Assembly: GCF_010093535.1 (NCBI RefSeq) | Contig: NW_022985195.1 | Coordinates: 6,201-70,200, forward strand | Length of the DNA stretch: 64,000 nt | Source: Lindgomyces ingoldianus | Taxonomy: Eukaryota; Ascomycota; Dothideomycetes; Pleosporales; Lindgomycetaceae | Direction: 5' to 3' | Part shown: positions 22,786-33,455 of the stretch, piece by piece | Layout: each line of letters opens with the position of its first letter | Numbering within the stretch: the first letter of the stretch is position 1 | The notes under the pieces: generated by a model | What the model was told of the DNA's origin: nothing | The model's database searches: none | What the model saw: the letters and a program-made list of their open reading frames with translations, nothing else | Translations under genes and position numbers: made by a program

Positions 22786-24786
22786 TCACAATTTCTCCAT
22801 CGTTTGCTTTCTTAGCACGTCTGCGCCTAGAAAGATGGCTTTGTTGAGGAGAGCCTCCTTTCGTAGATCTGCGTTCTCGGTTCGTCTCTCGCGGGTTCCG
22901 GGAGATCTGCATCGGATCCATCGGGATGCTACTGCTGCAGCAACGGTGTCCTCATCTGTAGTGGAATCGTAAACGAGTAGGCAGGCACAAACGATGGCTT
23001 CAATATGATTTAAGATCTCACGGCCGTAGTATAGGAGCTTGTCTTTTCCAGCGCCTCGCACCAGGGTTAGCAGAGATTCAAGTCGATCGTATATCATCGA
23101 GCCTTCCTTGCTAGTGGACTTCGCTTCACAAGTTGCCAGGACTGTCCGGACCCAAGGAGCAAAGACGTTATTCAGGACGTCCCCATTACCTAGACGTTTA
23201 TCGATTAGGACCCGAACAATGTCTTCGGCCATCACGCTGACAGTTCCCTCCCAAATCGGATTTACGAGATTGTCGCGGAAGGTCTTTGCAATATTCATCA
23301 GTCCTCCATCTTCATTATTTTCGCAGTATCCGACACCTCCTATGCATTCCATACATTCGCGTAGGCCGTCGACTGATGATACACTCACTTGGGCTTTCAT
23401 GACCGGCGTCAATAGCCGTAGTAGAGTCGAAACGACCGCCTTGTCTTCGGGGATAAGCTTTTCAGCTTTGGTACTCCGTACCATCTGATTCCAATCTTGT
23501 TCCATAGCGCCTTGGAGAGCCACACCAAAGAAAGCGAAATGTGCGCCAGCCCAATATTTTACGGTCTCATCTGCCATCCACCGGAGGTGCTGGGGGTTGT
23601 TTTGCAGAAGACTGCCGCGAACCTTCCGCACTTTGGTGTATGCACGACATACAGCTAGTCCTCGAGCCCAGTTTGCCACAGATCCTGCGGCTGTGTGGAG
23701 GCGGGTAATGTTGAGGATGGCGGATATCTCTTTAACTCCTTTACCTTCTTCGCCAATGAGCCAACCACGAGTACCATTAAGTTCTAGTTCGGCGGTCGGG
23801 AGGGATTTGGTGCCGAGTTTATTCTTAAGTCGTTGGATCCGAATGCCGTTGAGTTCCGTTCGGGGCATTTCTTCGCCGGGACTATCCACAGATTGGTTTG
23901 CACGCCCGATCTTTCGACGCATAGGCACATAGAAGGCACTCAACCCTCCTTTTGCGGTCCGAGCGAGCAGCACAGCCATCTCAGAGTCAGTGGCGCTACT
24001 GAACCATTTGAAACCGTCGATAAGCCAAGGTCCTAGGGGCATCCCCACTGAATCATGGTCATGCGTAAGTGCAGATTTCTGTGCCATATCCTCCCTTGTA
24101 AGCTTTCTCGCAAAAGTCTCGGTGCCGCTGACATCACTTCCACCAGTACGCTCTGTCATCCACTGCCCGCTGGTCCACGCAAAATTCGGATCTCGAGATA
24201 TCAGCCTCCGGTATGCTTCGCGAAAGACATCTGCCCGGCCAGGCTGGTCCGTATCTGGATCGTCGAGATGGCGTGAAAGCAACGTTGCGGCTCCATCGGT
24301 CATAGACATGGGACAGCCCGTCATAGTCGCGGCAGGCGTCCAGACATGGCCTAACGCAAATTCCTGGATTCGCCGGTTCCAGCCCTTGTTCTCCTTCTCA
24401 TACGCTACAGCAACGACTCCCTCGCGATATCCAATCTCCTTCAGCGCTTGCCACCCCGCGGTTGTCCAAAGCGGGTCGTTCTTATTTTCTTCTCCGAATG
24501 TAGTCAACGGTCGAAGAACTGGGTGGTTTGTCTCAGCATCAACTGAGTGTACGAGGACTGAGGGTTGCAGGACACGGCGTGAGAAATCGTGAAGGTGCTG
24601 AGTGACTGGGAATGCGCTTGGAGGGAGGTAGAGAGCAAGGATCCGAGCGAATACTCGATCGTCTGACGTTTTAACAGCTATTGCTGTGCTCGCAGATTGC
24701 GATGGAAGACAATCCGGACAGGTGAATTGAGGGGGAAGGGAGGGAAGCTCTTGGAAGAAACCCTCAGTAGAAGAAGAAGGTGCCAT
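22786..24786 (-). CDS. AidB-like acyl-CoA dehydrogenase family protein
   Basis: A single exon of 666 aa. The frame is open further upstream to a GTG, but the first ATG (24786) gives MAPSSSTEGFFQELPSLP, which matches the usual start of fungal AidB-like proteins. Visible parts: MSMTDGAATLLSRHL; the FAD contact WMTERTGGSDVSGTE; GPWLIDGFKWFSSATDSEMA; KLGTKSLPTAELELNGTRGWLI; and the C-terminal helical domain with ECIGGVGYCENNEDG and NPIWEGTVSVMAEDI, whose Glu513 aligns with the catalytic base of medium-chain enzymes. This branch is longer than the ~400-residue mitochondrial enzymes. Substrate is unknown; roles in fatty-acyl breakdown or in protection against alkylating agents have been proposed for AidB relatives. 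No clear targeting signal is seen. The last ~45 residues are basic and less conserved-looking. Confidence 0.88.
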   Translation of the reverse strand: MAPSSSTEGFFQELPSLPPQFTCPDCLPSQSASTAIAVKTSDDRVFARILALYLPPSAFPVTQHLHDFSRRVLQPSVLVHSVDAETNHPVLRPLTTFGEENKNDPLWTTAGWQALKEIGYREGVVAVAYEKENKGWNRRIQEFALGHVWTPAATMTGCPMSMTDGAATLLSRHLDDPDTDQPGRADVFREAYRRLISRDPNFAWTSGQWMTERTGGSDVSGTETFARKLTREDMAQKSALTHDHDSVGMPLGPWLIDGFKWFSSATDSEMAVLLARTAKGGLSAFYVPMRRKIGRANQSVDSPGEEMPRTELNGIRIQRLKNKLGTKSLPTAELELNGTRGWLIGEEGKGVKEISAILNITRLHTAAGSVANWARGLAVCRAYTKVRKVRGSLLQNNPQHLRWMADETVKYWAGAHFAFFGVALQGAMEQDWNQMVRSTKAEKLIPEDKAVVSTLLRLLTPVMKAQVSVSSVDGLRECMECIGGVGYCENNEDGGLMNIAKTFRDNLVNPIWEGTVSVMAEDIVRVLIDKRLGNGDVLNNVFAPWVRTVLATCEAKSTSKEGSMIYDRLESLLTLVRGAGKDKLLYYGREILNHIEAIVCACLLVYDSTTDEDTVAAAVASRWIRCRSPGTRERRTENADLRKEALLNKAIFLGADVLRKQTMEKL

Positions 24787-25677
24787 CTTTGGTAATTTGG
24801 CGAGAAAAAGGCCCGTAAGTAGATTCGCGAGTCGATGCCCTCTAAGTGATTCTGGACAGCTAGGCACTGTTCTTGCTTACTGGTGAATGGGTTTGGTAGG
24901 TCACATTACCGGGAGCGTTGAAGAACTGGAATTTGAGGGCATCATAGGGAAACAGAGTCGTCGATAGCTCGAAAGCGCAGGTGGTGATGAGACCAGAGAC
25001 GAGAGCAAGGTGGCTCGAAAGATGTTTCTCATACGGATCCATATTTCGTGCCTCGGCATCTCTTCATTCCCCTGAACCCCGCTTCCCCACGACACGCCAC
25101 CTCGTCCTCGGGAGTATTTCTTTGCCAAGCCGCGGTGAATAAAAGCAGTGATGAGCAAGAGCGTTACAAGGGTAGCTGTGGAGCTGATGAGGGAACGAGT
25201 GCAAAGTCTGGAGGGGTGTGAAATGGCGTGCGAAGCTTACAGCCACCATTCCAAAATGGGGAAGGTGCGTCGAGATCCCGACCACGAAGCCCAAGAACTG
25301 CAACTATATCAACGCTCTATTTCTTGGTGTGCCTGAAGAGTTGTCGCCAGATCTACAATAGCTCATAAGGAGCCTTACATGTGATAAAAGCTGCTCTGAG
25401 CCGGTTGCCTTGTGGGAATAGATACGAAGTTCTTCCCACGATGATTCCCCAACAACTTTGTTCAGTACCCCTGCACAATCCAAGGTCGCATCTGTTTCCA
25501 TATCTCCCTCGGAAGTACCTTGCCGCTCCATTACCAGGCTTCAGAGGCTGCTGCACTGCCCTACTAATAGACTTTCAAGGCACGTCTTAGGATTGCAAGG
25601 GAGTATAAAACAAGGTGTGACTTCGTTTGTAGGTCCTCACTCTAAACCTCTTCGGAGTCATCTGTGACATCTTCTGC
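24787..25677. other. Upstream region with a possible small membrane-protein frame
   Basis: No firm gene. On the minus strand, 25190-24900 is open and contains a hydrophobic segment (STATLVTLLLITAFIHRGLA) followed by a basic, Gly-rich stretch. An overlapping frame (25042-24860) starts MDPYEKHLSSHLALVSG. This could be a short membrane protein with an unresolved intron, or 5' leader of the acyl-CoA dehydrogenase gene. I do not recognise it. Confidence 0.25.
25604..25610 (+). promoter_or_regulatory. TATA-like box before a small secreted-protein frame
   Basis: TATAAAA lies 68-74 bp before the ATG at 25678, a normal spacing for a fungal promoter. It is the main support for that small frame being a gene. 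Confidence 0.3.
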
Positions 25678-25884
25678 ATGAAACTATTCACTTTTCCTGT
25701 TCTTGTGCTCGCATTTAAAATCCCTTCACTGGCCGCCTACCCCGGGCGTCTGACAAACCGCCCCCAAGGTGCATTGAGTTTGCCTACAAGGCAAGTATCT
25801 CACACCAAATCGAATCCAAATCCTCCCAAGAACTCCTCTAATCTACACAGTACGAATTTCCGATCAGTGGATACGCACAAATGA
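25678..25884 (+). CDS. Candidate small secreted protein (first exon)
   Basis: A 68-codon frame starts MKLFTFPVLVLAFKIPSLAA, a plausible signal peptide with a cleavage site after SLAA. The rest is Asn/Pro/Ser-rich without cysteine. Downstream (25884-26106) further open pieces on the same strand contain AYSEFRSAKDIQQYYA and a piece ending CNNLAGVPIDMRMHTCI, so the true product could be spliced and cysteine-containing. I could not settle the splice sites. No family is recognised. Confidence 0.3.
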   Translation: MKLFTFPVLVLAFKIPSLAAYPGRLTNRPQGALSLPTRQVSHTKSNPNPPKNSSNLHSTNFRSVDTHK

Positions 25885-26106
25885 CTCAAGCCTACTCCGA
25901 GTTTAGAAGTGCTAAAGATATTCAGCAGTACTATGCCTCAAGGTAGCGTTTTTGGTCGTGGACTTCTCCGAAACCGTCTCTACTACGCCCTGCTACAAGA
26001 TGGTGATCTTTGGCTTAAAATTGAGAAGTCGATGGCTTCCCTCGATCAGGCTTGCAATAATCTGGCCGGAGTACCGATTGACATGAGGATGCATACGTGC
26101 ATATGA

Positions 26107-27390
26107 TTGGGTCGAGCCGCAACCTAGACTCCTCTCCCGGATCTCATTTATCCGCCTTTATAGTTTCGTGAACAGCTACAGAGGATACTCCATTTCCCAC
26201 ACACGCAAATAACACTTGCACACCAGTGTACAGTTTGCATATCCTAGCATTAATTGTGCTGTTACAAGCGATGCATCCTACTGTATCCCACCGTATCGTC
26301 GTTGATTTTAGCTAAGTTAGTAGCTCGTATCCACTGTCGGTGCAGCCGCCTCTTCGAACATTCCATGTCGAGCTATCATAACTAGGTGTCGAACAGTGAG
26401 ATACGGCATAGGAGGAATATTGTATCATCGCTTCTGAAAGGGTCGATTTCCAAAAATTCGATCTCGTAAGAGAGGCTGAACAAGCCCTTGATTCTGCTAT
26501 CATTTAGAACATAACGGAGCACCAAAGGGTGTGTATACAGCAAACAATTTAATACGGCCCTTTGAGATATTCGATCTATGGATCTCTGACAACAATAGTC
26601 GCAAAAGGAACCCCAAGTGCAGTAATCACTCAGGTAAGAGAATAGAGAATTGTTTTCCCCCGAAGGCAGGAGACCAGCATATCCTACACTCTTCATGCCA
26701 GGCAGCATTATGATGCCTTGAAAAGGTAATTGCATATGTGGTTACGTGAAAGCGAAGAGATATCACAAGAGGAAACTGAAAGAAAGGCTGAATACCACAA
26801 AGGTGCGTTAATATAAAAGGACTCTCATTCACTCCAGATACACCACCATATCCGGCTAGAGAGGATGGATATACAGCAAGGCTGTTGTATATATCCTTTG
26901 CGTTGTAGACTGTAACACTATATCGAAAAAATGTACCAACCATGCGAGCAACGATTGTCGCAGCTGCACCAATGGAGACGAGGGGACTAATCAGATCAGG
27001 GTCTGCAAACCAGGCAACAAACATGCTCTGGTACTACCCATAAGCAGCTGATAAGAGGACATTCACACTCCTAAAGGCTACGGCTTGCGCTGTCCGATAC
27101 GATCATCCCCTGGAGCGGGCGTGTCTTCCGGCAAACCGAACTCAGCTCAGTTGGCTGATACATATACATCGCGATTGGCACCATTAAACATACGCGGAAA
27201 AATTCGAGCTCAAAGGGTACGGTGGTGCTGGGTGTTATTCCTTGGGGTTTCGGTAGTCCATAGTATTTGGCCAGCACAGTGATCATTGCCCCCAATGCTA
27301 ATGTCGTCACAAGCAAAGAGCAACGAAAACCCCTCATAGAGCCATGCAACTCTGTGCAAAGTAGCAGCCTACAGCTTTGCTAGACACGCT
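26107..27390. other. Region with unresolved minus-strand hydrophobic frames
   Basis: No settled gene. Minus-strand frames at 27337-27071 (starts MRGFRCSLLVTTLALGAMIT), 27024-26626 (includes LVSIGAAATIVARMVGTFF) and 26735-26382 look partly hydrophobic and may be exons of a small membrane protein. I could not join them in a consistent frame, and no family is recognised. Confidence 0.25.
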
Positions 27391-27765
27391 ATGCTACTGG
27401 AAACTTTTGCGTTACTTGCAATCATGGGATTGTCTCCGCTCAATGACGACAAGAGCACTCCGAATGTCCGAGGCAGTCAGCGCTGGTGCTTCATTGAAAG
27501 TTGGAAAGCCTCGCAATACCTGCTCCATTGCTCCCGAGACCCCGTCCTTTGTGACATCACATCTGATCGTTCATATTGCAAAGTGGTTGGTAGGCCATCT
27601 GTATATGAGGTGGTTTCCCAAAAAAAAACAACCGACAGAACAAACCATCTACTGCCGATCACTCGTGCTTGCTCGAAATATTCCAATCCTCATATGTGTA
27701 ACGAGGTACCATCATTGGAGTCGCCTAGAAACCGGCTAAGTCCCAAAGAGAATGAAGGATGGTAA
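27391..27765 (+). CDS. Candidate small cysteine-containing secreted protein
   Basis: An uninterrupted 124-codon frame begins MLLETFALLAIMGLSPLN, a weak signal-peptide-like start. It has six cysteines in the remaining ~105 residues (in RWCFI, LLHCSRD, VLCDI, SYCKV, RACSK and HMCNE). That pattern fits small secreted fungal proteins, but nothing else supports it. No domain is recognised, codon use is unremarkable, and another frame overlaps it. It could be a chance frame. Confidence 0.25.
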   Translation: MLLETFALLAIMGLSPLNDDKSTPNVRGSQRWCFIESWKASQYLLHCSRDPVLCDITSDRSYCKVVGRPSVYEVVSQKKTTDRTNHLLPITRACSKYSNPHMCNEVPSLESPRNRLSPKENEGW

Positions 27766-28185
27766 CGTGGAAGTAGAATATAGACGGAACCGGCCTTCTC
27801 ATATCCAGAGTGATTACATCATAAAGGTACGATGGGGGCGCTGATTGGTTATATACGCGAACCACGACCGAACTAGCGTGTAACCGCAGACTCTCTTACT
27901 CGATTGCTGCCTTAGACTCCACAGATTCCTCCTATTCGCTGTCACTCCCAATTTCTTGATTTAAAATCTTAATTACTATTGTAACTTACTTTTGTGTATT
28001 ATTCTACCCTCTGATTTTGAATTAGAGGTGCACTGCGCATGCAGCTGTAAAGATGATTTAGCGCGGGGCTGAAAATCCTTGACGAATTCTTCCATACAGT
28101 AGCTAAGACGACTTTTCGATCTCTCATGTTCGTCCTTCGCTTTAGAAGATTCTAGCACTGACTAAATCTCCCTGTGTATCGCCAG
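27766..28185. other. Promoter region of the kinase gene
   Basis: No gene seen in these 420 bp before the kinase ATG. The start codon at 28186 is preceded by a reading frame open to a GTG at 28174. Confidence 0.35.
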
Positions 28186-30547
28186 ATGGACACTTACAAG
28201 GATGCCGATTCGAGAGCCCCTGCTCCCACCCCGAAGAGGGATGTGGACGGAACCATAAACGCCAAGCTCCCAAAGAAAAAAGCTATATTTGTCGTGGGAA
28301 GCTATAGCGACGATGATGGTGAAGAAGAAGAACTGAATTGTTTGTTGCTGCGAGGAAGCGAACTCAAGAAAAGGCTTGACGCGGAAGAAAACCCAGTCCA
28401 TGCTGTCGAAAATGCACGGCGAGGGCCGAAGTCCTCGTTAGCTACTTTTTTGGTTGCATACTATGTCCATTCTTGTTTAGTGGTCCCCCCCTCCTGGCCG
28501 TCGTTGCACATGTTGCAATTACTCACGAACCGGCAACTTACAATCGCGGGTAGACGTATTCTGCTTGAAGTAAGATTTCGTGGAGGCAACGATTCCCATA
28601 ATGAACTTTCGGAGAACCTCCTACAAGTATTTCCAGATGACACTTTCGTACAACTTCGGATGGAATGGTGGTCAGAATTCTACCGGCGAGTCGACACAGG
28701 AAGGATCGAATTTCGCGATGTATTGAGTCACTATGCTGATCTCTGGAGCCTACAAATGAACGGCTGTGGTTTCGGCGCAGCCTCAGAGCCCCCGTGTCCA
28801 AGAACAATTGGAGAATGCTACACAGAGCTGAAAAGCTTTTCCGGAAATACCAAAATTTCAGAAATAGAGTCATTACTTAAGCGGCTCCAAGAAGTCGAGG
28901 GCAAGACTCCACGATTAGAATGGGACTCGAAGCGAAAACACGAGACTGCGCGCAGCCTCCGCCGACGAATTCATGAAATCATGCGCGATTTTAGTGCTCA
29001 ACAACGCATAGCGGGACGAAATACTACGTATGATCCGCAACAGAGTGCACCGTTCGAAAACTGGAGTCATGTCATCCAAAGGAATTCCCGAGCTCAGAAC
29101 CGCCGAAGGGGCTCTGCACATATGATAGCGCCAAATACAAGCAGCGGCAATGTTTTTTTCACACCACAAACGCACAACTCCGGGGATACTTTCTTCACGG
29201 CTCACTCTCCTTATGTTGCATCCTATCAACAACTTGTAACGTAGGTACATCGCTTGCTTCCATCTTCACTCTAATAAAAAGTTGTGCAGTCCCCCAACAC
29301 ACTCCAACGAGCTCTCGCCCAGTGTGTCTTTTCATGGGCTGCTCAAATCTAAAGGGCTATGGCCCATCCACTACCTCAAAGAAAACGACTGGTCTGGGAG
29401 GGGCGAGCACGTCGAGTTCAATAAAAGCGAAAAGAAAGAGATACAAAAAATCCTACCGATTGAACAATTGCTTGGGACATCTAACTACGCTGTTGTGGAG
29501 AGCGTAAGATGCAAGAGAATCTATCTTGCCCGGAAAACAATCCGATGTGGCAAGCATTTCACCAAAGAACAAGCAATAGACGAAGTAGCCCACCTGCACA
29601 AAGTTCGACACTCTCATATTGTCCAGGTTGTTGGTACCTATTCAATCGGAAATTACCTTTCAATTCTTCTTTTCCCGGTCGCGGAATACAATTTGGAGAC
29701 GTTCCTATCCGAATTTAATGACGACTGCTTGAAGCGTGATCGCCTACTGGATCCAGATCGACCAAATCTTTGGGCTGTTAGTGATTTCTTCGGGTGCCTT
29801 TCGAAGGCGGTAGAATATATTCATGATAATATGACAAAGCACATGGATATCAAACCAAAGAATATCCTGGTCCGTAATATGGCCGGAAAGTCAGCACCGC
29901 ACAGGCTGCCTTGGAAGGTATACATAGCGGATTTCGGCATTGCACGCTCTTACTCCACTTTAGAAGCATCAGAGACGGAGGGACCAACAATGTTCACTAA
30001 AAGGTATGCCGCACCGGAAGTGGTAGCCCGTGAGAGGCGCGGTTTACCCGCTGACATATTCTCGCTGGGTTGCGTTTTCACTGAGATCGCTGTTGCACTT
30101 GTTCAAGCGGCATCGCAAGCATATCGCTCCAGGAAATCTAAAATCTCAGCAGTCGAACAACTTCAAGTGCATCTTGCATCTAACGAATATGGAGATGCAT
30201 CCTACCAGGCAAACATTGACCTAGTGCGTGCTTTCCTCTTGGAAATGGACCTGGGGGGAACCTTGCAGTATCTCCAGCGTTCCCGAATTAAATTCGCTGA
30301 CCAAGTCATCGCCAAAATGATTGACCCGGAGCCGGGAAATCGACCGTCTGCAAATTTTCTTTCTTCCTACTTTGGGGAGCCGGTCCTTTGCTGTTCTAGG
30401 GAATGTGGTTCGGATCCACTTGAATCAGCACCTCCAATGACCGATGTGGAATTTTCGGAGCAGCTTTTGGATCGAAGCCTTCAACATATCCAAAGAGATG
30501 CCCAAATCGCGAATGACTTGTATGACTCCAGTATGCCGTCGACTTAG
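28186..30547 (+). CDS. Protein kinase with a large unrecognised N-terminal region
   Basis: Two long frames are one gene: exons 28186-29240 and 29290-30547, joined by a 49-nt intron (GTAGGT...TGTGCAG), give 770 aa. Residues 1-350 are unrecognised. They contain an acidic stretch (DDDGEEEE near 45), a mid region with WWSEFYRRVDTGRIEF, and a basic segment near 270. Residues ~400-720 form a kinase domain. The glycine loop is degenerate (GTSNYAVV). Lys434 is in LARKTI. The catalytic loop is H-M-D538-I-K-P-K-N, with Met in place of Arg of HRD. D566-F-G, RYAAPEV and PADIFSLGCVF follow. The key catalytic residues are kept, so it may be active. No transmembrane segment is visible, so it is probably intracellular. 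Similar fungal kinases with unknown N-terminal parts are common and unstudied. Substrate and pathway are unknown. Confidence 0.8.
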
Positions 30548-31089
30548 ATTCTGAGATTTTAGGAATGGCTTCTCGAGACAACTCGGCATTGGATCATATC
30601 CTCCTATTGTACATGAGTGTACGAACCATTAATAGGAATTTACATATACCCAGCGATTTCTGGCTAGTTACACGGTTCCATTTTCAGTCATACAAACGAC
30701 GACTCTCTATTCCCATCATGCCGATAAACTCACCTTCTCGCGTCGCTTTACAATAGCCCCGTTCTTACTTTTGGGCTATACCCCGCCAGTACTCCCTGTC
30801 GTCCTAATCCGAGATAGCAGCTTACCCTATCGCTTCAACTCTCATAGACTTCATCCTTTAAGCTCAACGAGAAGTTCTCCTGCTACCTCATCCATTTTCT
30901 CACAAAGAATACCAAAATTGCAGGGCTCTCGGATACTGTAACCTCATTAGCCCCTGTCACATGTCATAACATCGTCTCAAAAACCATGCACGTTCCCACC
31001 GATCTAGCAGCGACAACTGTGTCGACCGAGTCGTAGGGATCGTCTGAGGCTTAATCTCGCTCATGGCATGACTAATGTATCACCATTTT
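30548..31089. other. Intergenic region downstream of the kinase gene
   Basis: Nothing recognisable. One 63-codon plus-strand frame (30565) shows no family motif. Confidence 0.3.
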
Positions 31090-31980
31090 AGAAGTCACAT
31101 CTTCGAGGAAATACGTCTTCGAGGAAGTACGTCAAGTTCATCCCGACAGCCACGCCTCGAATTGGCGGCTGGATGGTGATCTGATCCATATGGATATGCA
31201 TCGCCGTAATCCCGGGCTGTGCAATATTTGCGGTGTACGAGGACAGAATCGTGTCATCGTCTAGGAAATTCGGGACGAAATGGTAAATCGTTTGTTATCG
31301 AGGAGATTGATGAACTGTTGTCCCTTATTAAGCAGACACTACACTCGCCGATTTAGGCTCGCCTCCCCGCTATCGAAGAACCCGATTCCAGCATCGGCTC
31401 CCCCTTCGCTTAGTCTAAGAGACACTGCCGAAGCCTTACACTTCCTCTCGTGTTAACGCATTCTTGGCAAGTCAGTGACCCAATCTATCTACATCAGCCT
31501 TGCCCTGCGCAATACCTTCTGTGGATTTTGGTAGTTTTGATAATTCGAGGCGGTCTAGTTTCGGATGAACGGTGTTGAAGGGTGCGAGGGCATCGACAAG
31601 ATTCCACCCAATTTGCGTCAGACCTGAAATCATATGTCCTCCAGTTCAATGCAAATCATGCATCCAAGATCCCGTCCACGAACCTCTTCACCATATTCGG
31701 CGTGATTAAAACGAATGCATCAAGCGCGGACTTGCCCTCTTCTTTCGGGAGCTCGGCCATAGCCACAGGGCCTTAGCGCGCATCGATCTGAAGTTCGGCA
31801 TGGCTGGGTCCAAGATTTAAAACCAGGATGGGGTTAACGAGCTCCATCTGGGAGAATTTGTAGCGGATGAGCATGGTGGCACCGTCATATCCGGACTTTG
31901 GGGTCGACTGGAGTAATTTGCTTCTGTCGATATGTTTGTTCAGACTTGCCGAAGATTTTGATTGGGGCTGTAGAAGTTGC
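31090..31980 (-). pseudogene. Decayed gene, possibly phytanoyl-CoA-dioxygenase-like
   Basis: Minus-strand pieces read as broken coding sequence. About 31980-31890 gives TSTAPIKIFGKSEQTYRQKQ. After a frame change, about 31915-31785 gives GATMLIRYKFSQMELVNPIL and LNLGPSHAELQIDAR, then a stop. About 31770-31640 gives MAELPKEEGKSALDAFVLIT, ending in a stop. About 31610-31470 gives LTQIGWNLVDALAPFNTVHP. About 31280-31095 gives TANIAQPGITAMHIHMDQIT and IRGVAVGMNLTYFLEDVF. The last piece resembles the H-x-D region of Fe(II)/2-oxoglutarate PhyH-type oxygenases. Several frame changes and in-frame stops make it a relic. The family call is tentative. Confidence 0.4.
31101..31132. repeat. 16-bp direct tandem duplication
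   Basis: CTTCGAGGAAATACGT (31101-31116) is followed immediately by CTTCGAGGAAGTACGT (31117-31132), with one mismatch. It lies inside the decayed oxygenase-like gene and may be one of the lesions. Confidence 0.7.
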
Positions 31981-32281
31981 TATGGTTGTTTAGGTCGCTA
32001 TCTTAGCCAGTAGGTGAGCAATCTGATCAAATGGAAAGTGTCAAAGTCCTTGACCGCCTTTGGCGCTATGTGTTGACACCGGAAAGTTAAAATTGTAGGC
32101 TCGGGTGGTATTTCGTTTCCACGGAAGGGATCAGCGATTGTTCTTTTATAGAAACCGCTTACTTGCATTTTATCACTTTGGAAAACTCGAAAAGGCATCC
32201 CTCATCTAGCGGTAATCGGGGGCGAGAAGCCTTTGTGATTCCTATGCAATCGGTATCTTGGCCACGAAGCGATTCAGCGCT

Positions 32282-32939
32282 GCAGTGTGTCCAACCGTTA
32301 GTACACCTAATAGTACAGTACTGCAGTACACTGATTTTGGTCACGTACGTACGTACAGGGCATCTACTCAGTATACTGTACTATACATGAGGCTGCTGTA
32401 CTAACCGTTTACAGTAGTTATATAGGATTTTTGGTGGTTTTAGGCAGTTGAAGGCAGGTTGCTGAGGGCCAGGGGGCTCGTGTTCGGAGATTAATGCGGA
32501 GAATGCCGTTATTGCCTGTTTTGTTAGCAATCTTCTAACAAATTCAGCAACTATGCCATCTACGTTATTCTTTTGCCCATTATAATGTCCCAATTCCTAT
32601 CCCAATCAACAACGCGGTCAACAATAGAGGCTCTTCAACTGCAGAAGAATTAGTTACATAACAACACTGTTACTAGTAAGCTGACTGAGCTTACAGAGTA
32701 CATTAAAACAGTAAGATCAACAACAGTAGATCTCACAAGGGGTATCACAACTTCCTAATTAGGTATAGTCTTTAGCTTCAGCGCAATTACTTCATAATAC
32801 TTCAATATACTTCAGTTACTGTATCCTAACCGTACACTGACGTCATCTCCTCCGTACAGTTAGTTAGTAACAGCCTCCTCTTCCGTAACTGTACTATACA
32901 GCCTCCAAAAGGCTCCGTAACTAACGGTTGGACACACTG
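32282..32939. mobile_element. Non-autonomous hAT-like DNA transposon (MITE)
   Basis: A 658-bp element is bounded by 20-bp terminal inverted repeats: CAGTGTGTCCAACCGTTAGT at 32283-32302 and its exact reverse complement at 32920-32939. It is flanked on both sides by a perfect 8-bp direct repeat TCAGCGCT (32274-32281 and 32940-32947). An 8-bp target duplication with ends starting CAGTG is the usual hAT signature. The inside is rich in GTAC and TACAGTA-type words on both flanks. A short remnant frame (32585-32758, +, one internal TAG at 32651) reads MSQFLSQSTTRSTIEALQLQ and then SKLTELTEYIKTVRSTTVDL. No transposase is present, so it would need one in trans. The exact left end may be off by one base. 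Confidence 0.85.
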
Positions 32940-32947
32940 TCAGCGCT

Positions 32948-33455
32948 TCATCCAGAGTAGGGGTGAGCTGCCTTCATCTCAGTGGACAACGTGCCCTCCA
33001 AGAAACGATCGAATATCTTGGTCGCAATAGTGTCCACCGAGTGCCCAATCTGGCCTGGGGAATCACGGGGTGTATCCAGGGTTCCATCATGTACGCGGAG
33101 AATTAACCAGTAGAGACGTTTACCGTGGTTTGTCTACAGCTTATGAGAACGGCAGTAGAGTCTTCACTTAGATGGTCATAGTCCCTTTTCATGAATGCCT
33201 AGGACATTAACTTCCGCGTCCAGCATATACTATAGTGGAGTGGACTTGGTTACTAGGATGATGAGCAAGTTCAGGCTAAGAGGTTGAAGGACAAAGAGGG
33301 TTAATTTAGGTATATGAGGCGCTCAGGAATACTAGCTTTGCACCAAGGCATATAAAGTTCCAGTATGGAAATTGCCCTATGGACTCCCAACTACAGCCAA
33401 TGAAGTTGACTTAGGTATCAGCAGCGTTAGCAACACCAGCACCGTACGTAAACGC
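32948..33455. other. Intergenic region between the MITE and the MFS gene
   Basis: No gene seen. It is probably 3' flank of the MFS gene plus old filler DNA. Confidence 0.35.

Noticed and set aside
23039..24592. Several plus-strand frames of 110-200 codons
   Set aside because: All are antisense to the well-supported acyl-CoA dehydrogenase exon and have no recognisable product.
15158..24786. A secondary-metabolite biosynthetic cluster (GMC, amidohydrolase, acyl-CoA dehydrogenase)
   Set aside because: No polyketide synthase, peptide synthetase, terpene synthase or cluster regulator is present in the window.
28174..28185. GTG at 28174 as start of the kinase gene
   Set aside because: A standard ATG follows four codons later; GTG starts are not expected in fungal nuclear genes. 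The same applies to 4362 and 42800.
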